NCBI GenBank assembly: GCA_947446855.1
Contig: CANFIH010000012.1
Coordinates: 1-49,353 of the forward strand
From: Burkholderiales bacterium
GTDB lineage: Bacteria > Pseudomonadota > Gammaproteobacteria > Burkholderiales > Burkholderiaceae_C
Reading direction: 5' to 3'
DNA: 49,353 nucleotides
Shown: in pieces, positions 1 through 7,987 of the stretch
How positions within the stretch are numbered: position 1 is the first letter of the stretch
Layout of the letters: every line of letters begins with the position of its first letter
Notes under the pieces: generated by a model
Told to the model about the DNA's origin: nothing
What the model saw: the letters and a program-made list of their open reading frames with translations, nothing else
The model's database searches: none
Translations under genes and position numbers: made by a program

Positions 1-147
1 AAATGCTGGGGAGTGCAGCAGTTCAAGCAGTTCGGCCAGTAGTGGGGTGGCACGGCATTTGCTCTTCGAGGTTCATTGAAAAAGCCTTATGAATCAAAGA
101 GTTACAGTTGCCATTTTACCGCAAAAGGGCTTAACTTAATGGCATTG
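1..147. mobile_element. Right-hand end of an IS4-like insertion sequence (partial)
   Basis: The sequence at 130-147, read on the minus strand as CAATGCCATTAAGTTAAG, matches 14 of 18 positions of the E. coli IS4 terminal inverted repeat as I remember it (TAATGCCGATCAGTTAAG). It sits exactly where the small secreted-protein gene on the minus strand loses its sense, so bases 1-147 are probably the outer end of an IS4-family element whose transposase lies to the left of the window. No convincing transposase reading frame is visible in 147 bases. The identification rests on the remembered terminus and on the position of the break. Confidence 0.4.
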
Positions 148-237
148 GGGCAAGCCCACGCCCACATAACTATCCTGGGCCTGGGCGGCGCAGCCGATGG
201 CGGCAAGAGCCGCCAGCAAAACGAGTTGCTTTTTCAT
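136..237 (-). pseudogene. Truncated signal-peptide protein gene (5' remnant, cut by IS-like end)
   Basis: Reading minus from ATG at 237, preceded by AAAGGGA as ribosome binding site, gives 33 codons. It begins MKKQLVLLAALAAIGCAAQA, a clean Sec signal peptide, then QDSYVGVGLP, which resembles the start of small outer-membrane beta-barrel proteins of Burkholderiales. The last three residues (QCH) and the stop are encoded by the IS-like end. Only bases 148-237 would belong to the original gene. The rest of the gene is expected on the far side of the element, outside this window. A genuine 33-residue secreted peptide is possible but less likely. Confidence 0.5.
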
Positions 238-362
238 TTTGGGTTCCCTTTATATTGGTTTGGCAAGCGGGCTGGCCCACCTGCCTGCGCACGATTTTCC
301 TACAAACAGTCGCCGCTATCCAAACCCAAAAGTGTAAGAAACCTCCCCCGAATGGAATTCGC

Positions 363-1868
363 TTAGCGGCTACTCGGGAATGCAAAAACCGTGCCTTCCC
401 GCACGCCGGCGCTGGGCCAGCGCTGGGTAATGGTCTTGCGCTTGGTGTAAAAGCGCACGGCGTCCGGGCCATAGGCATGCAAATCGCCAAACAGGCTGCG
501 CTTCCAGCCGCCAAACGAATGGTAGGCCACGGGCACCGGCAGCGGCACGTTCACACCGACCATGCCGACCAGGATGTTGTCGGTGAAGTAGCGGGCCGCC
601 TCGCCATCGCGGGTGAAGATGCAGGTGCCGTTGCCGTACTCATGGGCGTCGATCAGGTCCATGGCTTCCTGCAGCGTCTTGACGCGCACCACGCCCAGCA
701 CCGGGCCGAAGATTTCTTCCTGGTAAATCGTCATGCCGGGTTTGACGTGGTCAAACAGGCAGGGGCCGAGGAAATAGCCGTCCTCATGGCCGGCGACCTT
801 GACGTTGCGGCCGTCCACCAGCAACTTTGCACCTTCCTTCACGCCCTGGTCCACATAGCCGCGCACCTTCTCGAAGTGCGGCTTGGTCACCAGCGGGCCC
901 ATGTCACTCTTGGCATCCAAGCCGGAGCCCACGGTCATCTTGGCCATCTCGACCTTGAGGCCGGCAATCACCGCCTCGGCCGTTTCATCGCCCACGGCCA
1001 CCACCAGCGGGATCGCCATGCAGCGCTCGCCACACGACCCGAAGGCCGCGCCCATCAGGGCGTTGACGGCGTTGGGCACATCGGCATCGGGCATCACCAC
1101 GGCGTGGTTCTTGGCGCCGCCCAGGGCCTGCACGCGCTTGCCATGGGCGCAACCCATGGAGTAGATGTATTCGGCAATCGGCGTCGAGCCGACAAAGCTG
1201 ATGGCTTTCACGCGCGGGTCGGTCAGCAGCGTGTCCACGGCTTCCTTGTCGCCATTGACCACGTTGAGCACGCCGGGTGGCAGGCCGGCTTCCAAGGCGA
1301 GCTCGGCAATGCGCAGCGTGCTGCTGGGGTCGCGCTCGGACGGCTTCAAAACGAAAGTATTGCCGCAGGCCACGGCCATGGGCCACATCCACAGCGGCAC
1401 CATGGCCGGGAAGTTGAAGGGGGTGATGCCGGCGGTCACGCCCAGGGCCTGGAACTCGCTCCAGGAGTCGATGGCGGGGCCGACGTTCTTGCTGTGCTCG
1501 CCCTTGAGCAACTCGGGCGCGTAGCTCGCGTATTCCACGTTTTCAATGCCGCGCTGCAGCTCGCCCAGGGCATCCGACAGCACCTTGCCATGCTCGGCGG
1601 TGATCAGCTGGCAGAGTTCGTCTGCATGCTGCTCCAGCAAGACTTTCAGGTTGCCCATGACGCGGGCGCGTTTGAGCGGCGGCGTGTTGCGCCAGGCCGG
1701 ATACGCTGCCTGGGCGCTGGCAATCGCGTCCTCCACGGTGGCCTTGGGGGCCAGCAGCACGCGCTTTTCGGCACGTCCGGTGGCGGGGTTGAAGACGTCT
1801 TGCGCGCGGCGGCCGGTGGTGACGGATTGGCCGCCAATCAGGTGGCCAACGATGGGGAGTGTGGACAT
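363..1868 (-). CDS. mmsA: CoA-acylating methylmalonate-semialdehyde dehydrogenase
   Basis: This 501-residue aldehyde dehydrogenase oxidises methylmalonate or malonate semialdehyde to propionyl-CoA or acetyl-CoA, with NAD and CoA. Visible features are the FNFPAM oxyanion-loop motif (about 152-157), the NAD-site motif SFVGSTP (about 224-230), and the catalytic cysteine in GERCMA (about C283). GGAKNH (about 250) stands where ordinary aldehyde dehydrogenases have ELGGK with the general-base Glu, which is characteristic of the CoA-acylating subfamily. The reading frame extends further upstream, but MSTLPIVGHL at 1868 fits the family start, and a longer form would overlap the preceding gene. It lies 7 bases after the transaminase gene, so the two are probably one operon that turns beta-alanine into acetyl-CoA. 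Confidence 0.93.
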   Translation of the reverse strand: MSTLPIVGHLIGGQSVTTGRRAQDVFNPATGRAEKRVLLAPKATVEDAIASAQAAYPAWRNTPPLKRARVMGNLKVLLEQHADELCQLITAEHGKVLSDALGELQRGIENVEYASYAPELLKGEHSKNVGPAIDSWSEFQALGVTAGITPFNFPAMVPLWMWPMAVACGNTFVLKPSERDPSSTLRIAELALEAGLPPGVLNVVNGDKEAVDTLLTDPRVKAISFVGSTPIAEYIYSMGCAHGKRVQALGGAKNHAVVMPDADVPNAVNALMGAAFGSCGERCMAIPLVVAVGDETAEAVIAGLKVEMAKMTVGSGLDAKSDMGPLVTKPHFEKVRGYVDQGVKEGAKLLVDGRNVKVAGHEDGYFLGPCLFDHVKPGMTIYQEEIFGPVLGVVRVKTLQEAMDLIDAHEYGNGTCIFTRDGEAARYFTDNILVGMVGVNVPLPVPVAYHSFGGWKRSLFGDLHAYGPDAVRFYTKRKTITQRWPSAGVREGTVFAFPSSR

Positions 1869-1875
1869 AAAAATA

Positions 1876-3246
1876 TCAGGCCGTGGCGTTGATGGCTTCG
1901 CCCAGGGCATTGACCAGGCTGTCGATTTCCGCTTCCGTGGTGATGAAGGGGGGCGCCAGCTGGATGGTGTCGCCGCCGTAGCGCACGTAAAAACCCTTTT
2001 CCAGGCACTTCTCGGCAATCTGGAACGGGCGTTTGGCCGGCTCGCCGGGCACGGCATCGATGGTGAAACCGGCGGCCAGACCGCAGTTGCGGATGTCGGT
2101 GATGTGCTTGCTGCCCTTGAGGCTGTGCACCGCGTTCTCGAAGTACGGGGCCAGCTTGGACACGCGCTCGATCATGTTTTCTTTCACCAGCAGGTCCAGC
2201 GCGGCAATGCCGGCGGCACAGGCCACGGGGTGGGCCGAGTAGGTGTAGCCGTGGGCAAATTCCAGCAGGTAGTCGGGGCCGCCTGCCGCCATGAAGGTGT
2301 CGTAGATTTCCTTTTTGGCCACCACCACGCCCAGGGGCTGGGCGCCGTTGGTGATCTGCTTGGCGGCGTTCAGGATGTCGGGGGTGACGCCAAAGGCGGC
2401 CGAGCCGGTGTAGGCACCCATGCGGCCGAAGCCGGTGATGACCTCGTCAAAAATCAGGAGGATGTTGTTGGCGGTGCAGATCTCGCGCAGGCGCTGCAGG
2501 TAGCCCAAAGGGGGAACCACCACGCCGCCGGAGCCGGACATGGGCTCCACGATGACGGCGGCAATATTGCTGGCGTCGTGCAGCGCAATCACGCGCAAGA
2601 GTTCATCGGCCAGTTCCACGCCATTCTTGGGCATGCCGCGCGAAAACGCGTTGCTGGCCAGCTGGGTGTGGGGCAGGTGGTCGGCTTCCACGCCCTGGCC
2701 GAACATCTTGCGGTTGGCACCAATGCCGCCCACCGAGATGCCGCCGAAGTTCACACCGTGGTAGCCCTTTTCGCGCCCGATCAGGCGCGTCTTGGTGCCC
2801 ATACCCTTGGAGCGCCAGTAGGCGCGCGCCATCTTGAGCGAAGTGTCGGCGGACTCGGAGCCCGAGCCGGTAAAGAACACATGGTCCAGGCCCTGCGGCA
2901 TCAGTTCCACAATCTTGTTGGCCAGCGTAAACGACAGGGGGTGGCCGTATTGGAAGGCGGGTGAGTAGTCCATGGTGGCCGCCTGGCGACCGATGGCTGC
3001 TGCAATCTCGGGGCGGCTGTGACCCAGGCCGCAGGTCCACAGACCGGACAGGCCATCAAAAATCTTGCGGCTATTGGCGTCGGTGTAATAGGCGCCCTTT
3101 GCGCTCACCATCATGTGCGGATTGGCCTTGAAGTTGCGGTTGCCGGTGTAGGGCATCCAGTGCGCCTCCAGAAAACCAGGGCCGGCCGGATAGGGCGTGG
3201 TGCTGATGACGGGCTCGGTGGCGGTGGATGTGTCGTTGAGGTTCAT
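1876..3246 (-). CDS. Omega-amino acid:pyruvate transaminase (beta-alanine transaminase)
   Basis: A 456-residue class III PLP-dependent aminotransferase that would move the amino group of beta-alanine (or another omega-amino acid) to pyruvate, giving malonate semialdehyde and L-alanine. Visible features are the FDEVITGFGR motif with the PLP-binding Asp near 267, the Schiff-base lysine in NAAKQITNG (about K296), and the substrate-site motif YTYSAHPVACAAG near 350. Length is typical. AGGAGA precedes the ATG. It is the first gene of an operon with mmsA and is divergent from a LysR gene, the same layout as bauA/bauC with bauR in pseudomonads. Substrate preference cannot be proved from sequence. 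Confidence 0.88.
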   Translation of the reverse strand: MNLNDTSTATEPVISTTPYPAGPGFLEAHWMPYTGNRNFKANPHMMVSAKGAYYTDANSRKIFDGLSGLWTCGLGHSRPEIAAAIGRQAATMDYSPAFQYGHPLSFTLANKIVELMPQGLDHVFFTGSGSESADTSLKMARAYWRSKGMGTKTRLIGREKGYHGVNFGGISVGGIGANRKMFGQGVEADHLPHTQLASNAFSRGMPKNGVELADELLRVIALHDASNIAAVIVEPMSGSGGVVVPPLGYLQRLREICTANNILLIFDEVITGFGRMGAYTGSAAFGVTPDILNAAKQITNGAQPLGVVVAKKEIYDTFMAAGGPDYLLEFAHGYTYSAHPVACAAGIAALDLLVKENMIERVSKLAPYFENAVHSLKGSKHITDIRNCGLAAGFTIDAVPGEPAKRPFQIAEKCLEKGFYVRYGGDTIQLAPPFITTEAEIDSLVNALGEAINATA

Positions 3247-3320
3247 GGCGGTCTCCTGTATGGGACAGATGGCGAAACGGTGGGCGAAACCGCGATTGTG
3301 GGATCTTTGGATACTTCGAT

Positions 3321-3340
3321 ATAGTGAGAGTTATCACTAT
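3321..3340. promoter_or_regulatory. Palindromic operator candidate between transaminase and LysR genes
   Basis: ATAGTGA and TCACTAT form perfect 7-base arms around GAGTTA, in the 108-base gap between divergent starts. LysR-type proteins bind such dyads near their own promoter, so this is the best candidate site for the adjacent regulator. Confidence 0.5.
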
Positions 3341-3354
3341 TCAGTTAGCAGTTT

Positions 3355-4311
3355 ATGAAACCAAATAGCCGCGCCGCCTTAGGGCAAATCAGCGATATGG
3401 ATTTGCGCCTGCTGCGCGTGTTCCGCACCGTGGTGGATTGCGGCGGCATGGCGGCGGCCGAACTGGAGCTCAACATCGGCACCTCGACGGTGAGCCGGCA
3501 CATCAAGGACCTGGAAACGCGCCTGGGTTTGACCCTGTGCCGGCGCGGCCGTGCCGGTTTTGCACTCACCGCCGAGGGCGAGCAGATCTACGCGCAGAGC
3601 GCGCAGCTGCTGTCCGCCACCGATGCCTTTCGCAGCGGCGTCGATGAGATCCACCAGCGCATGGGCGGGCAGCTGCAGGTGGCCGTTTTCGACAAAACCG
3701 CCAGTAACCCGGCTTGCCGCATCGCGCAGGCCATCGCGCTGTTCACCGAGCAGGCGCCGGATGTCAGCCTGAACCTGCATGTGTCCACCCTCAACGGCAT
3801 CGAGCGCGGTGTGCTGGACGGGCAGTTCCAGATTGGCGTCATCCCCGGCCACCGCAGCTCGGACACGCTGGAATACACGCGGCTGTTTGATGAAACCATG
3901 CGCTTGTACTGCGGCGAAGGCCATGCCCTGTTTGCCGCCGATGCGCCGGGGCTGGACTGGGACGGCCTGCGCCAACACGCCTTCGCCGGCCTGGGATACC
4001 ACTCACCGAATATGGAAATCAGCCAGGCCCAGCGCATGGCGCGCAGCGCCACCGGCTTTGACCAGGAGTCCATCGCCACGCTGATCCTGTCCGGCAAGTT
4101 CCTGGGTTTTTTGCCCATCCACTATGCACAGAGTTTTGTGACGGCCGGCCAGATGCACGCGGTCAAGCCGGAGCTGTTTCACTACGCCTGCGACTTTTTC
4201 GGCATCGTGCGGCGCTCACCGCAGCCGTCGCGGGCGACGCGGGCGTTCCAAGCTTGTCTGGAGCAGGCGCATGCTGATGTCGCAGGTAGCGTAGTGTCAC
4301 CGGCCCTTTGA
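3355..4311 (+). CDS. LysR-family regulator, BauR-like by context
   Basis: A 318-residue LysR-type activator. The winged helix-turn-helix is at about 15-75 (DLRLLRVFRTVVDCGG through STVSRHIKDLETRLG), followed by an effector-binding domain of the periplasmic-binding-protein fold. It is divergent from the transaminase-mmsA operon with a palindrome between them, so it probably activates that operon in response to beta-alanine or a similar substrate. The ATG at 3355 is weakly supported by its ribosome site; MDLRLL at 3397 is an alternative start. The specific effector is inferred from context only. Confidence 0.85.
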   Translation: MKPNSRAALGQISDMDLRLLRVFRTVVDCGGMAAAELELNIGTSTVSRHIKDLETRLGLTLCRRGRAGFALTAEGEQIYAQSAQLLSATDAFRSGVDEIHQRMGGQLQVAVFDKTASNPACRIAQAIALFTEQAPDVSLNLHVSTLNGIERGVLDGQFQIGVIPGHRSSDTLEYTRLFDETMRLYCGEGHALFAADAPGLDWDGLRQHAFAGLGYHSPNMEISQAQRMARSATGFDQESIATLILSGKFLGFLPIHYAQSFVTAGQMHAVKPELFHYACDFFGIVRRSPQPSRATRAFQACLEQAHADVAGSVVSPAL

Positions 4312-4315
4312 AGGT

Positions 4316-4585
4316 TCAGCTATTCGTCGTAGCCGCGCGTGCCCTTTGCTGCAAACCATTGGAGCCCGACGCTTCCAGTCGTTCTGCCAGCCAAATCTTG
4401 ATCACCGACTGGCGTGTGACACCCAGTTTGCTGGCTTCTTTGTCCAGCGAGTCAATCATCCAGGTTGGGAAGTCCACGTTGACGCGCTTTTGCGCCTGCA
4501 GCACACGCCTTGATTTGGACACATCCAAGGCGGCCGTGAGGTCAACGCCCTCGTCAAATTGCTGCTCGAAATCTTTAGCTTTCAT
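4316..4585 (-). CDS. brnA: BrnA-like antitoxin
   Basis: An 89-residue antitoxin of the BrnA type, a ribbon-helix-helix DNA-binding protein. The central part (VNVDFPTWMIDSLDKEASKL, then GVTRQSVIKIWLAERLE) fits the strand-helix-helix fold, with the acidic N-terminal part likely contacting the toxin. Its start overlaps the end of the toxin gene by 11 bases, so the two are translationally coupled. BrnA proteins neutralise BrnT and, with it, repress their own promoter. Confidence 0.85.
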   Translation of the reverse strand: MKAKDFEQQFDEGVDLTAALDVSKSRRVLQAQKRVNVDFPTWMIDSLDKEASKLGVTRQSVIKIWLAERLEASGSNGLQQRARAATTNS

Positions 4586-4838
4586 ACAGTGCCACCTCTT
4601 CTGTGCGTGCGCGGCGAATGGAGATCAATCGGATATGGGAGCCCCGGTAGGTGATAACGGCGGACCAATGCTTCTCGCCAATCAGGCCAATGACCAAATA
4701 CCTGGGTTCATCTTCTGTTCTGGCTGGAATCTCCATCAGCATGGGGTCGTTCCAGAGCTCCTGTGCCGCCAAAAAGTCGATGCCATGCTTGACCCAATTC
4801 GATTGGCTCTTGGAGTCATCAAATTCAAATGCGTGCAT
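4575..4838 (-). CDS. brnT: BrnT-like ribonuclease toxin
   Basis: An 87-residue protein of the BrnT family, RelE-fold endoribonuclease toxins. The family pattern is clear: FEFDDSKSQSNWVKHGIDF at the N-terminus, a middle segment with PRYLVIGLIGEKHWSAVITY, and a C-terminal IRLISIRRARTEEVALYE. It is the first gene of a toxin-antitoxin pair placed between the beta-alanine and dadA loci. Such small modules move horizontally. The start codon abuts a promoter/operator with no room for a Shine-Dalgarno sequence, suggesting a leaderless message. Confidence 0.87.
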   Translation of the reverse strand: MHAFEFDDSKSQSNWVKHGIDFLAAQELWNDPMLMEIPARTEDEPRYLVIGLIGEKHWSAVITYRGSHIRLISIRRARTEEVALYES

Positions 4839-4855
4839 GGTATAAAAATTATACC
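4839..4855 (-). promoter_or_regulatory. brnTA promoter and operator palindrome
   Basis: GGTATAA and TTATACC are perfect 7-base arms around AAA and end directly at the brnT ATG. Read on the minus strand the palindrome contains TATAAT, nine bases before the start codon. The predicted transcript would therefore begin at or very near the ATG. BrnTA systems are autoregulated, so this is the likely BrnA-BrnT binding site. Confidence 0.6.
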
Positions 4856-4972
4856 GACGGGCGCGGATTTACACAGGTTTTTAGGGGTGTTTGCAATCCT
4901 TGACGTTGTTCGGTTTCTGGGCATTGCGGGTGGCAAGGCTTAGAGATCTTCTCCCCGGCGTCGTATGGCGAG

Positions 4973-6274
4973 TCAACCCTGGTAAAATTTGAAGTTCATT
5001 TCCGGCTTGTGCCCGCTGATCAGCTCCGCCATCGCCTTGCCCGACCCCGCGCCATGCGTCCAGCCCAGCGTGCCGTGCCCCGTATTCACCCACAGTTTTC
5101 CAATTCTGCTCTTGCCGATATACGGAATGTTGGTCGGCGTGGCCGGGCGCAGGCCGGTCCAGAACTGCGGGTTGCCGCCTTCGGTTTCCAGCCGCGTGTC
5201 GCAGACGCCGGGGAACACGGTCTCTACCCGGCGTGCCAGCATGTGGCAGCGCGCGCGGGACAGGCTGCTGTCCAGCCCGGTGTCGTAGCCGCCGACCTCG
5301 ATGGTGCCGGCGATGCGCAGGGTGTCGCCCAGGCGGCTCATGGCGCATTTCACCGAGTCGTCGATAAAGCTGACCTGAGGCGCCAGTTCGGGCTTCAGAA
5401 TCTTGAAGGTGGCGCTGTAGCCCTTGCCGGGATAGATCGGCAGGTTCACGCCGACCGTGCGCAGCAGCGGCGCGGTGTACGAGCCCATGGACAGCACAAA
5501 CTGGTCGCTGCGCAGTGCCGTGACCTTGCCGCTGGCGCGGTCCTGCACGCTGACCGAGGCCAGCGTGCCTGCGGTCTGGTTGAGCGACAGCACATCGTGG
5601 TTCCACAGGAACTGCACGCCCCGCTCGGCGCAGCGCAGGGCGAGCTGCTGGGTGAATTCGCGCGCATCGCCGCTCTCGTCGCTCGGGGTAAAGGTGCCGC
5701 CGACGATGTGGTCGGCATAGAGCTTGAAGGCGGGCTCGATTGTCAGCAATTCCTCGCGGCTGACGACGCGGCGCTTGACGCCGTATTTGGCCATCAGGGC
5801 CGCAGCGCCGGCGGCCGCGTCAAACGATTTCTGGTCCACATAGAAGTGGGCAATGCCTTTTTCCAGGCGGTGGTATGCAATGCCGGTGGCGGCGACGATG
5901 TCTTTGAGCGCTGAGTGGCTGTAGGAGCCCAGGGCGACCAGTTGCTGCACATTGCGCTCAAAGGCGGTGTCGTTGCAGTTGGCCAGGAATTCCAGGCCCC
6001 AGCGGTACTGGTGCCAGCCTTTGCCCAAGGGCATTTGCGGGCGGAACAGCAGCGGTGCTTCCTTGCTGAACATCCATTTGAGCGCCTTCCACGGCGCCTC
6101 CTTGTTGGCCCAGGGCTCGCAGTAGCTGACCGAAATCTGGGCCGCGTTGGCAAAGCTGGTTTCCATGGCGGCTTGCGGCTGCCGGTCCACCACGGTGACC
6201 TCGTGCCCGCGTTCCACCAAATGCCATGCGGTGCTCACACCCATGATGCCCGCGCCTAAAACAGTAATTTTCAT
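4973..6274 (-). CDS. dadA: D-amino acid dehydrogenase (DadA family)
   Basis: A 433-residue FAD-dependent dehydrogenase of the DAO family that oxidises D-amino acids, typically D-alanine to pyruvate plus ammonia, passing electrons to the respiratory chain. Visible features are the dinucleotide fold VLGAGIMGVSTAWHL at 5-19, the DadA pattern ETSFANAAQISVSYCEPWAN near 39-58, and the C-terminal FAD motif NTGHGTLGWTHGAGSG. The reading frame could extend 21 codons upstream, but MKITVLGAG at 6274 is the family start. It is divergent from an ArgP-like regulator. D-alanine oxidation would supply pyruvate to the nearby transaminase, a link that is only suggestive. Confidence 0.88.
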   Translation of the reverse strand: MKITVLGAGIMGVSTAWHLVERGHEVTVVDRQPQAAMETSFANAAQISVSYCEPWANKEAPWKALKWMFSKEAPLLFRPQMPLGKGWHQYRWGLEFLANCNDTAFERNVQQLVALGSYSHSALKDIVAATGIAYHRLEKGIAHFYVDQKSFDAAAGAAALMAKYGVKRRVVSREELLTIEPAFKLYADHIVGGTFTPSDESGDAREFTQQLALRCAERGVQFLWNHDVLSLNQTAGTLASVSVQDRASGKVTALRSDQFVLSMGSYTAPLLRTVGVNLPIYPGKGYSATFKILKPELAPQVSFIDDSVKCAMSRLGDTLRIAGTIEVGGYDTGLDSSLSRARCHMLARRVETVFPGVCDTRLETEGGNPQFWTGLRPATPTNIPYIGKSRIGKLWVNTGHGTLGWTHGAGSGKAMAELISGHKPEMNFKFYQG

Positions 6275-6333
6275 GCGGCCAGTGTCTTCGAATTGCCACA
6301 AATCAAGAAAGATGGCTCTGCGAGATTGCGAAA

Positions 6334-6355
6334 CCATTAGCGCCGTTAATAATGG
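6334..6355. promoter_or_regulatory. Inverted repeat between dadA and lysR-type gene
   Basis: CCATTA (6334-6339) and TAATGG (6350-6355) form perfect 6-base arms with a 10-base spacer, in the short gap between divergent starts. It overlaps the upstream one of two possible ATG codons of the regulator. Candidate operator only. Confidence 0.3.
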
Positions 6356-7314
6356 GAGCCATGCGAACCTTTGATGCCGATGCCCTGGAATGTCTGGCTG
6401 CGATCGTGGAGGAGGGCGGCTTTGAGCGCGCCGCCGTGCGGCTGTCGGTCACCCAGTCGGCCGTGTCGCAGCGCCTGCGCTCGCTCGAAGCCCAGGTCGG
6501 CACGGTGCTGCTGGTGCGCAGCCGCCCGATCCGGCCCACCACGGCCGGTCGCCTGCTGATCAAGCACGCGGTGCAGCTGCGCCTGCTGCGCTCGGATCTG
6601 GAAACCGACCTGCAGGATTTAACCCCCGGCGCCAAGACCCAGCGCGAGGAAGACCGCATCTCGATTGCCATCAATGCCGACAGCATTGCCACCTGGGCCT
6701 TGCCGGCGCTGGGTCCCCTGGTCAGCGCAGGGCTGCCGCTGGAAATCATCACCGACGACCAGGACTTCACCCACGAGTGGCTGCGCGAGGGCCAGGTACT
6801 GGGCTGCGTCACCACCCTCAAGCTGGCGCTGCGCGGTTGCAAGGTGCTGGCGCTGGGCGACATGCACTATGTGGCGGTGGCTTCTCATGCTTTTGCAGCC
6901 GCCCAATGCCCGCAGGGTCTCACGCCGCACAACTTCCGCCAGATTCCTTTCGTCGCCTTCAACCGCAAGGACGATCTGCAAACCGACTTTGTCGGCCGCG
7001 CCCTGGGTTTGCGCCGCGTGGCGCTCAGCCAGCGTTTTGTGCCCAGCTCCGAGGGCCAGGTGCACGCGGTGCAAGCTGGCTGGGGTGCCAGCGTGGTGCC
7101 TGCTTTGCTGGTGCAGGAGCAGCTTGCCCGCGGTGAATTGGTGAATCTGGCGCCCGATTTCAGCTTGCCCATCAGTCTGTACTGGCATTGCTGGAATCTG
7201 GATTCGGACGTGATCGACCGCCTGACCCAGGCGCTGGAGCATGGCGCGGCGCAGGCTTTGGGGGTTGCCGTTAAACCGCCCAGTCACAAAATAACCCCAC
7301 GCTCCAAAAAATGA
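6352..7314 (+). CDS. LysR-family regulator, ArgP/IciA type
   Basis: A 320-residue LysR-type regulator close to ArgP. The N-terminal helix-turn-helix (LECLAAIVEEGGFERAAVRL followed by SVTQSAVSQRLRSLEAQVG) and the ArgP-like stretch VLLVRSRPIRPTTAG are clear, with a C-terminal effector domain. ArgP proteins sense basic amino acids and control transport or metabolism genes. Here the gene is divergent from dadA, so D-amino acid control is a reasonable guess. MRTFDADAL at 6361 is an alternative start; the first ATG overlaps an inverted repeat. Confidence 0.85.
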   Translation: MGAMRTFDADALECLAAIVEEGGFERAAVRLSVTQSAVSQRLRSLEAQVGTVLLVRSRPIRPTTAGRLLIKHAVQLRLLRSDLETDLQDLTPGAKTQREEDRISIAINADSIATWALPALGPLVSAGLPLEIITDDQDFTHEWLREGQVLGCVTTLKLALRGCKVLALGDMHYVAVASHAFAAAQCPQGLTPHNFRQIPFVAFNRKDDLQTDFVGRALGLRRVALSQRFVPSSEGQVHAVQAGWGASVVPALLVQEQLARGELVNLAPDFSLPISLYWHCWNLDSDVIDRLTQALEHGAAQALGVAVKPPSHKITPRSKK

Positions 7315-7336
7315 CGCTTGCGGCTAAACTGCCGCC

Positions 7337-7960
7337 ATGAAATCCAGCAACGTCGTCAAGGTGTCCTTCAAAGAGCAGATGCTGCAGGCGCGCGAGGAGG
7401 CCATCATCCGCACCGTCAATCTGCTGCTGGCCGAAAAAGGCTTTGAGGCCATGACGGTGGACGAGGTGGCGGCCTCGGTGGGCATCGCCAAGGCCAGCCT
7501 GTACAAGCATTTCCCCAGCAAGGAAGACCTTGCCGCCGCGGCCATGGTCAGCGTCATGCGCCGGGCCCAGGACTTTATTGCCACCCTGCCGGCGGACGCC
7601 GCTCCGGTGGATAACCTTCGTGCCGTGGTGCGCTGGACGATGTCGGTCAAGCTCGCCGGTGAGATGCCGTCGCTGCCCAGCCAAAACTCGAAGTTGCGCG
7701 CTGCCCTGGTGGGCAACCGGGACTACATGGACGGACTGCTGGAGGTGAGTGACGTACTCGGTGCCTGGATCGAAGCGGCCCAGGCCGATGGCAGCATCAG
7801 CGCACAGATCCCGGCGATTGCCATTCTGTACACCGTTTACGCCCGTGCCTGCGACCCGGTGCTGGAGTTCCTGAAAATGGGCGGCCAGCACAGCAATGAA
7901 CAGATCATGGATCTGGTCATGCGCACCTGCTTTGACGGGCTGAACGCGCGCCCGGCCTGA
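7337..7960 (+). CDS. TetR-family transcriptional regulator
   Basis: A 207-residue TetR-type repressor. The N-terminal DNA-binding domain spans about 20-65 (IIRTVNLLLAEKGFEAMTV, then ASVGIAKASLYKHFPSKEDL), with the typical Y-K-H-F-x-S-K end of the recognition helix. The C-terminal ligand domain is all-helical and not informative about effector. It converges on the AmpG-like gene and has no divergent partner, so its target is unknown. Confidence 0.85.
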   Translation: MKSSNVVKVSFKEQMLQAREEAIIRTVNLLLAEKGFEAMTVDEVAASVGIAKASLYKHFPSKEDLAAAAMVSVMRRAQDFIATLPADAAPVDNLRAVVRWTMSVKLAGEMPSLPSQNSKLRAALVGNRDYMDGLLEVSDVLGAWIEAAQADGSISAQIPAIAILYTVYARACDPVLEFLKMGGQHSNEQIMDLVMRTCFDGLNARPA

Positions 7961-7970
7961 ACACTGTGCG

Positions 7971-7987
7971 GGGCGACCTAGTCGCCC
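7971..7987. terminator. Hairpin shared by two convergent genes
   Basis: GGGCGAC, CTA, GTCGCCC is a perfect 7-base stem in the 17-base gap between the TetR gene and the AmpG-like gene. It includes the stop codon of the latter. There is no T run, so if it is a terminator it is not a classic intrinsic one; 3'-end protection is equally possible. Confidence 0.35.

Noticed and set aside
255..1892. Long open frame (545 codons) on the plus strand opposite mmsA
   Set aside because: It is the antisense shadow of a clear aldehyde dehydrogenase gene; its product is His/Gly-rich low-complexity sequence with no family features.
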